Positions 7,424-15,294 of a DNA stretch of 32,345 nucleotides are shown here, one piece after another. Position numbers and translations under genes: made by a program. Numbering within the stretch: position 1 is the stretch's first letter; each line of letters starts with the position of its first letter. The notes under the pieces are model-generated. The model saw only the letters and a program-made list of their open reading frames with translations, did no database searches and was not told the origin of the DNA. Source of the DNA: Glaciihabitans sp. (GTDB taxonomy: Bacteria; Actinomycetota; Actinomycetes; Actinomycetales; Microbacteriaceae); contig JAODAO010000012.1 of NCBI GenBank assembly GCA_025463465.1, forward strand, positions 1 through 32,345, given 5' to 3'.

Positions 7424-8392
7424 ATGATGAAGAAAATCATTGCGGGCGTCGGCATCGTTGCCGCAGCCGCCTTGGTTCTGACCGGCTGTTCCGGCACCGG
7501 CCAGGAGACCAGCACGGACGATGGCGCGAAGCTCGACCTGACCTACGCGGTCGTCACCCACTCCGGCCCCGGCGACGCGTTCTGGGACCGGGTCAAGTCT
7601 GGCGCGGAGAAGGCCGGTGACGACTACGGCGTCAAGATCACCTACAACTCCGACGCCGACCCCGCCAAGCAGTCCCAGCTGATCGACAATGCTGTCGCCC
7701 AGAATGTGGATGGCATTGTGGTGTCGATGGCCAACCCCGATGGTGTCGAGTCGAGTGTGAAGCGCGCGGTCGAAGCCGGTATCCCCGTTGTCACCATCAA
7801 CTCCGGCATCGAACGCTCCGCGGAGTTCGGCGCGATCACCCACGTTGGCCAGAGCGAGACGGTGGCCGGCGAGGCCGTGGGCACCCGGCTCGGCGATGCC
7901 GGCCTCGGCAACGTGCTCTGTGTTATCCAGGAGGCCGGCAACGTTGGCCTTGAGGAACGGTGCAAGGCCGCAGCATCCACCTTCGGCGGCTCAATGCAGA
8001 ACCTCCAGGTCGACGGCACCAACGATGCAGAGGTGAAGGCGACGATCAAGTCCAAGCTGCAAGCCGACACCACCATCGACGGTGTGCTCACCCTCGGCGG
8101 CCAGTACGCCATCGACGCGGTCGGTGCTGTCGACGAGTCCGGTAGCGCCGCCCAGGTCGCAACCTTCGACCTGTCCGATGACGTCGTCTCGGACATCGAG
8201 GCTGGATCGATCCTGTTCGCCGTCGACCAGCAGCCCTACGTGCAGGGGTTCATCGGTGTGACGGCGCTCTACCTGCGCTCGACCAACGGAAACGACCTCG
8301 GTGGCGGGCAGCCGGTCTACTCCGGTCCCGCCTTCGTCACCAAGGACAACGCGGCCCAGGTCGCCAAGTTCGCCGCCAACGGAACTCGATAA
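7424..8392 (+). CDS. ABC importer sugar-binding lipoprotein
   Basis: A 322-residue extracytoplasmic solute-binding lipoprotein of the ribose/inositol type (periplasmic binding protein, Peripla_BP_4). The signal peptide ends in the lipobox LTGC with the lipidated cysteine at residue 22. The mature part has two Rossmann-like lobes with IVVSMANPDGVESSVKRAVEAGIPVVTINSG as the typical first-lobe/hinge pattern, and GVLTLGGQYAIDAV and ILFAVDQQPYVQGF in the second lobe. It would deliver ligand to the permease encoded next. The start is ATGATG, and the first ATG (7424) follows GAGAGG by nine bases. The neighbouring IolE/IolG-like genes suggest inositol or a related polyol as ligand; this is inference. 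Confidence 0.9.
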   Translation: MMKKIIAGVGIVAAAALVLTGCSGTGQETSTDDGAKLDLTYAVVTHSGPGDAFWDRVKSGAEKAGDDYGVKITYNSDADPAKQSQLIDNAVAQNVDGIVVSMANPDGVESSVKRAVEAGIPVVTINSGIERSAEFGAITHVGQSETVAGEAVGTRLGDAGLGNVLCVIQEAGNVGLEERCKAAASTFGGSMQNLQVDGTNDAEVKATIKSKLQADTTIDGVLTLGGQYAIDAVGAVDESGSAAQVATFDLSDDVVSDIEAGSILFAVDQQPYVQGFIGVTALYLRSTNGNDLGGGQPVYSGPAFVTKDNAAQVAKFAANGTR

Positions 8393-8408
8393 CGCTCACC
8401 CGGCACCC

Positions 8409-8442
8409 GGGTGGGGTTGGCAGCACAGCGCCAACCCCACCC
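8409..8442 (+). terminator. Strong hairpin between binding-protein and permease genes
   Basis: Perfect 13-bp arms (GGGTGGGGTTGGC and GCCAACCCCACCC) with an eight-base loop lie 16 bases after the binding-protein stop. Such intercistronic hairpins usually stop part of the transcripts or protect the upstream mRNA, so the binding protein is made in excess over the permease. The following tract GTTTCC is only weakly T-rich. Confidence 0.8.
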
Positions 8443-8469
8443 GTTTCCCTCAACCACTAGGAGTCAGCG

Positions 8470-9513
8470 TTGACAACCACAGACATCGTGACTGCAGCAA
8501 CCAGGCCGCGGCTTGAACGTCGTCCCTTCCGGCGTTTCCTCGCCCGCCCCGAGATCGGAGCGCTCGTCGCCGCCCTCGCGGTCCTGGCCTTCTTCTCGAT
8601 CTACACCAGCAACTTCCTCACCCTCGCCGGGGCCGGCGTCTGGCTCGAGTCGGCATCCACCTTCGGCATTATGGCCGTCGCCGTGGCCGTGCTGATGATC
8701 GGCGGGGAGTTCGACCTGTCGGCCGGGGTAATGACCGGTTTCAGCGCCCTGATCGTTGGGGTTCTCACCACGCATTACGGCCTGAACGTCTGGATCGCCG
8801 TAGTCATCTCGCTCGTCACGGCCCTCGCCGTTGGTGCGCTGAACGGCATCCTGGTGATGCGCACCGGACTGCCCAGCTTCATCGTGACGCTCGGGACGTT
8901 TTTTGTCCTGGCGGGCATCGACCTCGCGCTGACCAAGGTCATCACCGGGCAGGTCTCCATTCAGGGGATGGCGAAGATCCCGTTCTACGACTCGATCCAG
9001 CCGCTGTTCGGCGCGTCCATCCGAATCGGTGGGGGCGTGTTCTACGTCTCGGTCCTCTGGTGGTTCGCCGTCACAGCCATCGCCACCTGGGTACTGTTGC
9101 GCACCCGCGCCGGCAACTGGATCTTCGCGGTCGGCGGCGCCCTGCACTCCTCCCGCCAGGTGGGGGTGCCAATCCTCAAAACCAAGGTTGGCCTCTTTAT
9201 GACAACCGCCGGCGCTGCCTGGCTGGTTGGCATGATCTCGCTGTTTCGCACCTCGACGGTGCAGGCCAACACCGGCGTCGGCCAGGAATTCATCTACATC
9301 ATCTGCGCCGTGGTGGGGGGATGTCTGCTGACCGGAGGTTTCGGCTCCGCAATCGGGGCCGCCCTCGGCGCCCTCATCTACGGGATGGTGTTCCAGGGCA
9401 TCACCTTCGCGCAGTGGGACACCAACTGGCTGCGTACCTTCCTCGGAGTGATGCTGCTGCTGGCGGTGCTCCTCAACCACTGGGTCCGGATTCGAGCAGG
9501 AGGAAACAAATGA
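8470..9513 (+). CDS. ABC importer permease (RbsC-like)
   Basis: A 347-residue membrane protein of the branched-chain/ribose-type permease family with about eight to ten helices. The region [23 protein letters not shown] and the later [21 protein letters not shown] are typical of RbsC/XylH-like proteins. It begins with a TTG start at 8470, eight bases after AGGAG; the protein then has a basic, cytoplasmic N-terminus before the first helix. It overlaps the ATPase gene by four bases (ATGA), which implies translational coupling. Only one permease gene is present, so the transporter would use a homodimer. Confidence 0.9.
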   Translation: MTTTDIVTAATRPRLERRPFRRFLARPEIGALVAALAVLAFFSIYTSNFLTLAGAGVWLESASTFGIMAVAVAVLMIGGEFDLSAGVMTGFSALIVGVLTTHYGLNVWIAVVISLVTALAVGALNGILVMRTGLPSFIVTLGTFFVLAGIDLALTKVITGQVSIQGMAKIPFYDSIQPLFGASIRIGGGVFYVSVLWWFAVTAIATWVLLRTRAGNWIFAVGGALHSSRQVGVPILKTKVGLFMTTAGAAWLVGMISLFRTSTVQANTGVGQEFIYIICAVVGGCLLTGGFGSAIGAALGALIYGMVFQGITFAQWDTNWLRTFLGVMLLLAVLLNHWVRIRAGGNK

Positions 9514-10370
9514 CCGACGTAGCCACCACCACGCTGCCCATCATCGAGGTCAAGAACATCGGCAAGCGTTACGGCGCGATCAACGCGCTCAGCGGCATTT
9601 CCACCTCCGTGTTCGCCGGCCAGGTCACCTGTGTGCTCGGCGACAACGGTGCGGGTAAGTCGACGTTTATCAAGATCCTCGCTGGCTCGCATTCACCCAG
9701 CGAGGGTGAGTTGCTGCTGGACGGCGAACCGGTGCATTTCACCTCCCCGCGGGCGGCGCTCGACGCGGGCATCGCGACCGTTTACCAGGACCTCGCCGTG
9801 GTCGCTTTGATGCCCGTCTGGCGCAACTTCTTCCTCGGCTCCGAAATCACCAAGGGCTGGGGGCCGCTACGGCGCCTCGACGTTGCGGCGATGAAGTCGA
9901 TCACGAAGGTCGAGCTGGCGAACATGGGCATCGACCTGCGCGATGTCGACCAGCCCATCGGCACCCTCTCCGGCGGCGAGCGCCAGTGTGTGGCGATCGC
10001 CCGCGCCGTCTACTTCGGCGCTCGGGTGCTGATCCTCGACGAACCCACCGCCGCCCTCGGGGTCAAGCAGTCCGGTGTGGTGCTCCGCTACATCGCTCGC
10101 TCCCGCGACAAGGGGCTCGGTGTGGTTTTTATCACCCACAACCCCCACCACGCCTTCCCCGTCGGCGACCGGTTCCTGCTCCTCAACCGGGGCACCAGCC
10201 TCGGTACGTTCGAGAAGAAGGACATCACCATCGGTGAGCTCACCAGCCTGATGGCCGGAGGTGCGGAGCTCGACTCGCTCGCGCACGAGCTCGAGCGTGA
10301 ACTCGGCTCCAACTCTCCGCTGGTGGCCGAGCTGCAGCAGGAGGCTACCTCCGACCGCCCCGCTCGGTGA
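9510..10370 (+). CDS. ABC importer ATPase, single nucleotide-binding domain
   Basis: A 286-residue ATPase. Walker [10 protein letters not shown] is at residues 44-52, the signature LSGGERQ at 153-159, Walker [13 protein letters not shown] at 173-184 and the H-loop histidine at about 210 in FITHNPHH. Most sugar importers of this class use a double-domain RbsA-like protein near 500 residues; this one has a single domain, as in the shorter FrcA-like branch, and must dimerise. The C-terminal 40 residues are acidic ([16 protein letters not shown]). ATG at 9510 overlaps the permease stop and follows AGGAGG. It is last in the unit and is followed by a terminator. Confidence 0.92.
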   Translation: MTDVATTTLPIIEVKNIGKRYGAINALSGISTSVFAGQVTCVLGDNGAGKSTFIKILAGSHSPSEGELLLDGEPVHFTSPRAALDAGIATVYQDLAVVALMPVWRNFFLGSEITKGWGPLRRLDVAAMKSITKVELANMGIDLRDVDQPIGTLSGGERQCVAIARAVYFGARVLILDEPTAALGVKQSGVVLRYIARSRDKGLGVVFITHNPHHAFPVGDRFLLLNRGTSLGTFEKKDITIGELTSLMAGGAELDSLAHELERELGSNSPLVAELQQEATSDRPAR

Positions 10371-10444
10371 TCGTCACCCAGCAATCATCGAGCGGCAGCC
10401 GGTAGACGACGACCGGTAAGCGACGGCGTTTCGATGGAAGCGGT

Positions 10445-10473
10445 GGGGCGGTGGCACTTGGTGCTGCCGCCCC
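10445..10473 (+). terminator. Terminator of the ABC importer unit
   Basis: Arms at 10445-10457 and 10461-10473 pair over 13 bp with two G-U wobbles and a three-base loop. It lies 75 bases after the ATPase stop and has no T tract, a common form in high-GC actinobacteria. Confidence 0.65.
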
Positions 10474-10560
10474 TCCGTCGCTGTACGGCCCGCCTTCGAT
10501 GTGGTCGCTGCCCACAAACAATTCCGGCGCCCCCGGGGTTCATTGGGGGAGAATAGGAGG

Positions 10561-11178
10561 ATGGGGTGGTTCCGCAGTCGGGGTGTTGACGTGGGCAGCT
10601 TTGTCGCCCCACCGCCGGTGGCTCCCGCCCCGGTTGCCCGTGTTGTCGCTGACGGCGCCCTGATCGGCGGATCGGTTGTGCGGATGATCCTGCGCAATCG
10701 TGTGGTTGTTGATGTGCTGCGGGAGCGGGCATTCTTCGACAGGGCCGCGCTTTCCGACTACGCGGCGCAGGAACTCCAGGCCCTGGCAGCGCAGGAACAA
10801 CAATCGGCGGAACGCATCAGCGTTCGCCGGGACGAGCAGCGGGCGGCACCTGACTATGCGGGTCTCGACCTGCCGAAGCTGCAGGAGACTCTTCGGCGGG
10901 AGCGAATCCACCGGGAACTGTCCGCCGCCTTCATCTCCTGGGCCGCCGACGCGGACCGCCTTGCGATCATGGTGGAAACGGCGCGGGACGACGCCTGGTC
11001 AGAGATCGGGCCGGTGCTGATCGCTGGCGCCGAGCAATCGGTGCGGTTGAGCGGTCCAGGCCATTACGGCGACGACGGCAATTACGACGGCAACGGCAAC
11101 GACCGCGAGGATCGCCTCTTCGACCTGATCACCATAGACCTGCCCCAGCTCGCCGAGGAGAGCCTGCGTAGACGGTGA
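10561..11178 (+). CDS. Unrecognised soluble charged protein
   Basis: A 205-residue protein without signal peptide or membrane segment. I do not recognise a family. The N-terminus is basic (MGWFRSRG) and followed by a Pro/Ala/Val stretch. The middle (residues about 60-120) is rich in Ala, Glu, Gln and Arg (AAQELQALAAQEQQSAERISVRRDEQR) and should form long helices, perhaps a coiled coil. A Gly/Asn/Asp repeat (GDDGNYDGNGNDRED) near residue 180 links to a short C-terminal helix. I chose ATG at 10561, where a GGGGAG lies nine to ten bases upstream; an earlier in-frame ATG at 10501 has no ribosome binding site. Confidence 0.7.
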   Translation: MGWFRSRGVDVGSFVAPPPVAPAPVARVVADGALIGGSVVRMILRNRVVVDVLRERAFFDRAALSDYAAQELQALAAQEQQSAERISVRRDEQRAAPDYAGLDLPKLQETLRRERIHRELSAAFISWAADADRLAIMVETARDDAWSEIGPVLIAGAEQSVRLSGPGHYGDDGNYDGNGNDREDRLFDLITIDLPQLAEESLRRR

Positions 11179-11229
11179 CTGCGCCTCGAAACCGAGCGTC
11201 GAATTCATCCCCGCTACCGAGGCCCCCGC

Positions 11230-11238
11230 TGCCATAAT
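11230..11238 (+). promoter_or_regulatory. Extended -10 of leaderless lipoprotein gene 1
   Basis: TGC-CATAAT ends five bases before the ATG at 11244. The same layout precedes the paralog at 11763. Confidence 0.5.
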
Positions 11239-11243
11239 GAGGC

Positions 11244-11699
11244 ATGACCTTCGCGGGGATCCCCCAGCGTGCCGCGGTCGCCGCGGGTATTTGCGTGCTG
11301 CTGGCGCTCACCACGGCGGGTTGCGCCCGGGAGCCGTCGATCCCGCCCTTCGAACGCGCGCAAGTGCCGTCGGACACCCTGCCTGCTAACTTCGGGGCCG
11401 ACTCCTCCGTTGACCTCGACACCATGCGGCTGCTCGCCGAATACGAGGGGCACCTGTACTACATCGCCCAGGACACCATTCCTGGGTCACCGGCCGTGTG
11501 CGTCTACATCGTCGACACGTCAACGCCCGATTCCACGGCATCCACCTGCAGTCCCCTGCCCGTGTGGATGGGGATGGGCGACGTGGAGGTGCGGGTCGTT
11601 TTCGCCGGCGATCCCACGCCTGCCGGGATGGTGCGGGTGGCGCCGAACCTCCTTGTGAATGCCAGTCCGGGCGGCGGCACCTGGGTGGAATCGGGCTGA
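11244..11699 (+). CDS. Small lipoprotein, paralog 1 of a tandem pair
   Basis: A 151-residue predicted lipoprotein of unknown function. The signal helix AAVAAGICVLLALTTAGC ends in a lipobox (TAGC) with the cysteine at about residue 27, then CAREPSIPPFERAQ. It shares with the next gene the motifs GCAR, IPxFERxQ, SDxLP, DLxxMRLLAE, YYxAQDTIPGSPAVC and PNLL. Two cysteines in the mature part (SPAVCVY and ASTCSPL) occur at equivalent places in both copies and may form a disulfide. The ATG is preceded by an extended -10, so it is probably leaderless. It is 63 bases from its paralog. Confidence 0.8.
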   Translation: MTFAGIPQRAAVAAGICVLLALTTAGCAREPSIPPFERAQVPSDTLPANFGADSSVDLDTMRLLAEYEGHLYYIAQDTIPGSPAVCVYIVDTSTPDSTASTCSPLPVWMGMGDVEVRVVFAGDPTPAGMVRVAPNLLVNASPGGGTWVESG

Positions 11700-11712
11700 T
11701 CGAGCCGGACTC

Positions 11713-11756
11713 GCCCAGATCTGGGCAGTTTGGGCAGTTTTGGGCAGTGCGATACT
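11713..11756 (+). promoter_or_regulatory. Palindrome, tandem repeats and extended -10 before lipoprotein gene 2
   Basis: A perfect 14-bp palindrome GCCCAGATCTGGGC (11713-11726) merges into three near-identical copies of TGGGCAGTT (starting 11722, 11731, 11741). These lead into the extended -10 TGC-GATACT (11748-11756), which ends six bases before the ATG. The repeats cover the expected -35 region, so a protein bound there would control the promoter directly. Confidence 0.6.
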
Positions 11757-11762
11757 GGGGCC

Positions 11763-12212
11763 ATGTCCTCCGCCGGCACGGCACAGCGCGCGATACTGGC
11801 GATGCTCATCAGCGGTCCCGTGATGTTGGGTGCGAGCGGCTGCGCCCGGGATGCCGTCATTCCCGCGTTCGAGCGGGAGCAGACGGAGTCGGACGTCCTT
11901 CCCGAGGATGTCGCCCCCGGTGCGGATGTTGACCTTGGCAGCATGCGCCTGCTCGCGGAGCACAACGAGCTGGACTACTACCTCGCCCAGGACACCATCC
12001 CCGGTTCCCCGGCGGTCTGCCTGTATGCGGTTGAGCCCGGTATCGGCTGGACGTCGACCTGCGACACGCTGCCGTTTTTCCTGAACATGGGACCAACAGA
12101 GGTGCAGGCCGTGTTCGCTTCCACGGAGACACCCCACGGATTGGAACGCCTGTCGCCCAACCTGATCCTGGTCGCCGAGCCGAGGGGTGGGACCCGGTTC
12201 GACGAGAAGTGA
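11763..12212 (+). CDS. Small lipoprotein, paralog 2 of a tandem pair
   Basis: A 149-residue predicted lipoprotein closely related in layout and motifs to the preceding gene. The signal ends at ASGC (cysteine about residue 27) and continues CARDAVIPAFEREQ. The shared core YYLAQDTIPGSPAVCLY is almost unchanged, while the C-terminal third has diverged (LERLSPNLILVAEPRGG). I do not recognise a named family. The start ATG at 11763 is leaderless-like. It converges with the SulP gene 47 bases away. The pair looks like a local gene duplication with the promoter type retained but extra repeats added before this copy. Confidence 0.8.
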   Translation: MSSAGTAQRAILAMLISGPVMLGASGCARDAVIPAFEREQTESDVLPEDVAPGADVDLGSMRLLAEHNELDYYLAQDTIPGSPAVCLYAVEPGIGWTSTCDTLPFFLNMGPTEVQAVFASTETPHGLERLSPNLILVAEPRGGTRFDEK

Positions 12213-12259
12213 CCACTGCACCACACCGGGACAGCCGGCCAGCACGGCTCACCCCGCCC

Positions 12260-13780
12260 TTACAGGTGGGTGGACAGTCTCTGGTGGAACCGGCTGCTGC
12301 GCTCGTCGAGGCCAACAAACTCCACGGTGCTGCCGTGGGCGCGGTACTTGGTCTCGATGGCGTCGAGGGCCGCCACGCTCGAGGCATCCCAGATCTGCGC
12401 GTGGGTGAGGTCGACGATCACCGTCGCGGGGTCGGCGGCGTAGTCGAAGTGCTCGACCAGGTCGTTGCTGCTGCCGAAGAACAGCGGACCACGCACGTCG
12501 TAGCGCACCGTCGCGGGATCATCGCCGACAACACGTTCGACCTGGATCACGTGGGCGACCCGGCGGGCGAACAACACCATCGCCAGCAGCACCCCGGCCA
12601 GCACCCCGTAGGCGAGGTTGCCGGTGGCGACCACCACCACCACGGTGACGGCCATCACAACGGTCTCGGGGATCGGCATTCTGCGCAGGGTCGAGGGGTG
12701 CAGGCTGTGCCAGTCGACGGTCGTGATCGCGACGATCATCATCACGGCGGCGAGCGCGACCATGGGTATCTGCGCCATCACCGGGCTGAGCACGGTGACA
12801 AGCAGCAGCAGGACAAGCCCGGCGGCGGCGGTGGAGACCCGGGTGCGGGCCTTGCCGATTTTGACGTTCACCACGGTTTGGCCGATCATCGCGCACCCGG
12901 CGATGCCGCCGTAGAAGCCAGCGAGGATGTTCGCCACCCCGAGTGCCCAGGATTCGCGGCCCTTGTGGGAACGGGTTTCGGTGAGGTCGTCAACGAGTTT
13001 CGCGGTCAGCAGTGTTTCCATCAGGCCGACGAACGCGATGCTCAGCGCGGTGGGCCAGACGATCTGCAGGGTCTCCAGGTCCAGCGGGACCAGGAACGGG
13101 GTGATCCCGGGCAGGGCGCCGGTCATGGGGCCTTCATCCCCCACGTTCGGCACACTCAGCTGGGCGATCACCACCACCAGCGTCACCACCACGATGGCCA
13201 CGAGGGGTGCGGGCACCGCCGTGGTCAGGCGCGGCAGGACCAGGATGATGACAACGGTGAGCGCGAACAGCGGGTAGACCAGCCACGGCACGTCGATCAG
13301 GTGTGGCACCTGCGCGAAAAAGATGAGCACACCGAGTGCGTTGACGAACCCGATCATCACCGAGCGCGGCACAAACCGCATCAGGCGGGCTAGCCCGGTT
13401 TTTCCGAAGATGATCTGCACGATGCCGGCGAGGATCACGGCGGGCAGGACGTACTCGACTCCGTTTTCCTTGACCATGGGCGCGATCACCAGGGCAACCG
13501 ACCCTGCCGCGGCCGTCACCATCGCGGGGCGCCCACCGAGCACGGACATGGTCAGCGCCAGCACGATCGAGGCGACCAGGCTGACGGTCGGGTCGACCCC
13601 GGCGATCACCGAGAAGGAGATGACTTCGGGGATCAGCGCGAGGGTTGTCACCACCCCCGCCAGGACCTCGCGGCTGAGCACCCGCGGCGAGCGCAGGACC
13701 GAGATGACGGAGGGGTCATCGGCGAACGACGTGGACGTGCGGGTGGGGGATGGCTGTGACGATGGCTGGGGCTGTGACAT
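12260..13780 (-). CDS. SulP-family anion transporter with STAS domain
   Basis: A 506-residue membrane transporter of the SulP/SLC26 family, which moves sulfate, bicarbonate or other anions. The cytoplasmic N-terminus (about 30 residues, Ser/Pro-rich) is followed by LAGVVTTLALIPEVISFSVIAGVDP, the usual first membrane motif, and about 12-14 helices including GFVNALGVLIFFAQ and the conserved LTAKLVDDLTETRSHKGRESWALGVANILAGFYGG. A C-terminal STAS domain is visible (DVRGPLFFGSSNDLVEHF and VIVDLTHAQIWDASSVAALD). The substrate cannot be fixed by sequence. ATG at 13780 has GAGG upstream. It stands alone, with a convergent lipoprotein on one side and a GNAT gene on the other. Confidence 0.92.
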   Translation of the reverse strand: MSQPQPSSQPSPTRTSTSFADDPSVISVLRSPRVLSREVLAGVVTTLALIPEVISFSVIAGVDPTVSLVASIVLALTMSVLGGRPAMVTAAAGSVALVIAPMVKENGVEYVLPAVILAGIVQIIFGKTGLARLMRFVPRSVMIGFVNALGVLIFFAQVPHLIDVPWLVYPLFALTVVIILVLPRLTTAVPAPLVAIVVVTLVVVIAQLSVPNVGDEGPMTGALPGITPFLVPLDLETLQIVWPTALSIAFVGLMETLLTAKLVDDLTETRSHKGRESWALGVANILAGFYGGIAGCAMIGQTVVNVKIGKARTRVSTAAAGLVLLLLVTVLSPVMAQIPMVALAAVMMIVAITTVDWHSLHPSTLRRMPIPETVVMAVTVVVVVATGNLAYGVLAGVLLAMVLFARRVAHVIQVERVVGDDPATVRYDVRGPLFFGSSNDLVEHFDYAADPATVIVDLTHAQIWDASSVAALDAIETKYRAHGSTVEFVGLDERSSRFHQRLSTHL

Positions 13781-13891
13781 GGGCGCCTCGCAGGACGGGG
13801 CCCGGTGGGCCGGCGGGAGGAAAAGTGCGGCGTTCCGGTAGCTGTTGCATCACCGAGGAAGCCGCATAACGGCCGGTATCGCGAGGCGATC

Positions 13892-14458
13892 CTAACTCAT
13901 ACGTCGCTCGTCGCCGGGTCGAAGCCGGTAAAGCACGTGGGAGCGGACGGGTGATCCCTCCGGGATGGACGGGTGCTCGAAGTCGTCGGCGGGATCGGTG
14001 CGCATCCCGAGTCGCTCCATCACCGCGCGGGAGCGGCGGTTGTCGACGGTGGTGAATGAAACAATCTCGGGCAGTTCGAGGGTGTCGAAGCCGTAGGCGA
14101 CGACGGCGCGGGCCGCCTCGGTGGCGTAGCCGTTTCCCCAGGCCGGGCGAGCCAGGCGCCAGCCCACCTCGACGCAGGGGGTGAAAGCAGCGGTGAAACG
14201 AGGCTCGGAGAGACCGGCGAAGCCGAGGAACTCGCCGTTGTGCTCGATCGCCCAGAGCCCCCAGCCGTCGCTGCTGATCCTGGCGCTGGCCCTGTCAATC
14301 ATCGCGTCGGACTGTTCCCGGTCCAGCCGGGACGGGAAGTGCCGCATCACCTCGGGATCGGCGTTCATCGCCGCGAACGGGGCACGGTCCGATTCTGTCC
14401 ATTGCCGCAGGAGCAGCCGTTCGGTGTGAAGGGGTGCTGGTGTTGCGGGAACGGTCAC
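13892..14458 (-). CDS. GNAT acetyltransferase (RimJ/RimL type)
   Basis: A 188-residue acetyltransferase that would transfer acetyl from acetyl-CoA to an amine or N-terminal residue. The start TERLLLRQWTESD is characteristic of the RimJ/RimL-like branch. The acetyl-CoA pyrophosphate-binding region is RPAWGNGYATEAARAVVAYGF, and FTTVDNRRSRAVMERLGM is the usual C-terminal motif. The substrate is unknown. GTG at 14458 is supported by TATCGT six bases upstream. It is divergent from a lipoprotein gene with only 92 bases between starts. Confidence 0.87.
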   Translation of the reverse strand: MTVPATPAPLHTERLLLRQWTESDRAPFAAMNADPEVMRHFPSRLDREQSDAMIDRASARISSDGWGLWAIEHNGEFLGFAGLSEPRFTAAFTPCVEVGWRLARPAWGNGYATEAARAVVAYGFDTLELPEIVSFTTVDNRRSRAVMERLGMRTDPADDFEHPSIPEGSPVRSHVLYRLRPGDERRMS

Positions 14459-14464
14459 GAGGCC

Positions 14465-14470
14465 ACGATA
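14465..14470 (-). promoter_or_regulatory. -10-like hexamer of leaderless GNAT gene
   Basis: Minus-strand TATCGT is six bases before the GTG start at 14458. Confidence 0.45.
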
Positions 14471-14535
14471 GTCCCGCCCGCTTTACGGCCCGTTGGCCGG
14501 TGACGATGTGGCCGCCGGGAAGATCGCCCCGCTCC

Positions 14536-14544
14536 TGTTACCGT
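14536..14544 (+). promoter_or_regulatory. Extended -10 of leaderless lipoprotein gene
   Basis: TGT-TACCGT lies six bases before the ATG at 14551. It and the GNAT hexamer form a compact divergent promoter. Confidence 0.45.
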
Positions 14545-14550
14545 GACCGT

Positions 14551-15252
14551 ATGAACCGACTGAGTGTCACGATCTGCCTGCTTGCGTCGGCGACCCTTCT
14601 CCTGTCCGGCTGCGCCACGGCGGAGGCCGGCGGTGGCGCCACACCAACGGTGTCGGCGACCGCGGAGCCCTCGGCACCGATCACCCCGAGTGCCGCCTCC
14701 GCCCCGCCCGCCACACCGGCCGCCGTGGTCGCCTTAGCCATCGGTGCGGCGACCGTGACCAGCATGGATGCCGGCGGCGTCGCGCTGGACAACGCGGCTT
14801 TCGCCGACGGCGCCGACGCGATGGTCGCCTTTATCAGCGACGCGATGGGCACGGAGCCGGTCACCTCGCTGACCGGCACATCGGATGGCGACTGCGCAGG
14901 ACCTGCCACCCTCTATGCCTGGGGTGACGGACTGCTCCTGAGCGACCCGGATATGGAGAACCCGCCCCTCTACACCTGGAAGGTCGAGGCGCGCGCCGCG
15001 CAGGCCGGTGACGGCATCCGCCTGGAATCCAGCACCGGCTTCAGCATCGGCGACGACGGTGTCGCCATCCTCGCGGCCCTCCCCGCCGAGCAGTTCATCG
15101 ACGAGTACGGCGATTCGACCGGCCCGTTGCTCTTCGAGGTGGCCGGCGCCGATGCCGAGGGAACCCCGTATGGCGGCGCCGCGCTCGTGGGCCCGGACGG
15201 ACTGGTCAGCGCGATCACCGCGCCGGCCTCCCTCAGCGCCTACTACTGCTGA
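14551..15252 (+). CDS. Lipoprotein of unknown function
   Basis: A 233-residue predicted lipoprotein. The signal peptide MNRLSVTICLLASATLLLSGC carries the lipobox LSGC with cysteine 21. It is followed by a low-complexity Ala/Thr/Pro/Ser linker to about residue 60, which would span the cell wall, and then a folded domain. Cysteines in GDCAGPAT and at the very C-terminus (SAYYC) may pair. I do not recognise the domain. It is unrelated in motifs to the tandem lipoproteins upstream. It converges with recQ, 42 bases away. Confidence 0.78.
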   Translation: MNRLSVTICLLASATLLLSGCATAEAGGGATPTVSATAEPSAPITPSAASAPPATPAAVVALAIGAATVTSMDAGGVALDNAAFADGADAMVAFISDAMGTEPVTSLTGTSDGDCAGPATLYAWGDGLLLSDPDMENPPLYTWKVEARAAQAGDGIRLESSTGFSIGDDGVAILAALPAEQFIDEYGDSTGPLLFEVAGADAEGTPYGGAALVGPDGLVSAITAPASLSAYYC

Positions 15253-15294
15253 GCGACGTCACGCAGGGAAAGCGCTGGGGTTGTTTCCGGTCGA

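Noticed and set aside
8464-9480. 338-residue minus-strand ORF
   Set aside because: Shadow of the permease gene, with a highly charged low-complexity composition.
12209-13393. 394-residue plus-strand ORF
   Set aside because: It is antisense to the SulP gene and rich in His/Gly/Asp/Arg, the usual shadow of a membrane-protein gene in GC-rich DNA.
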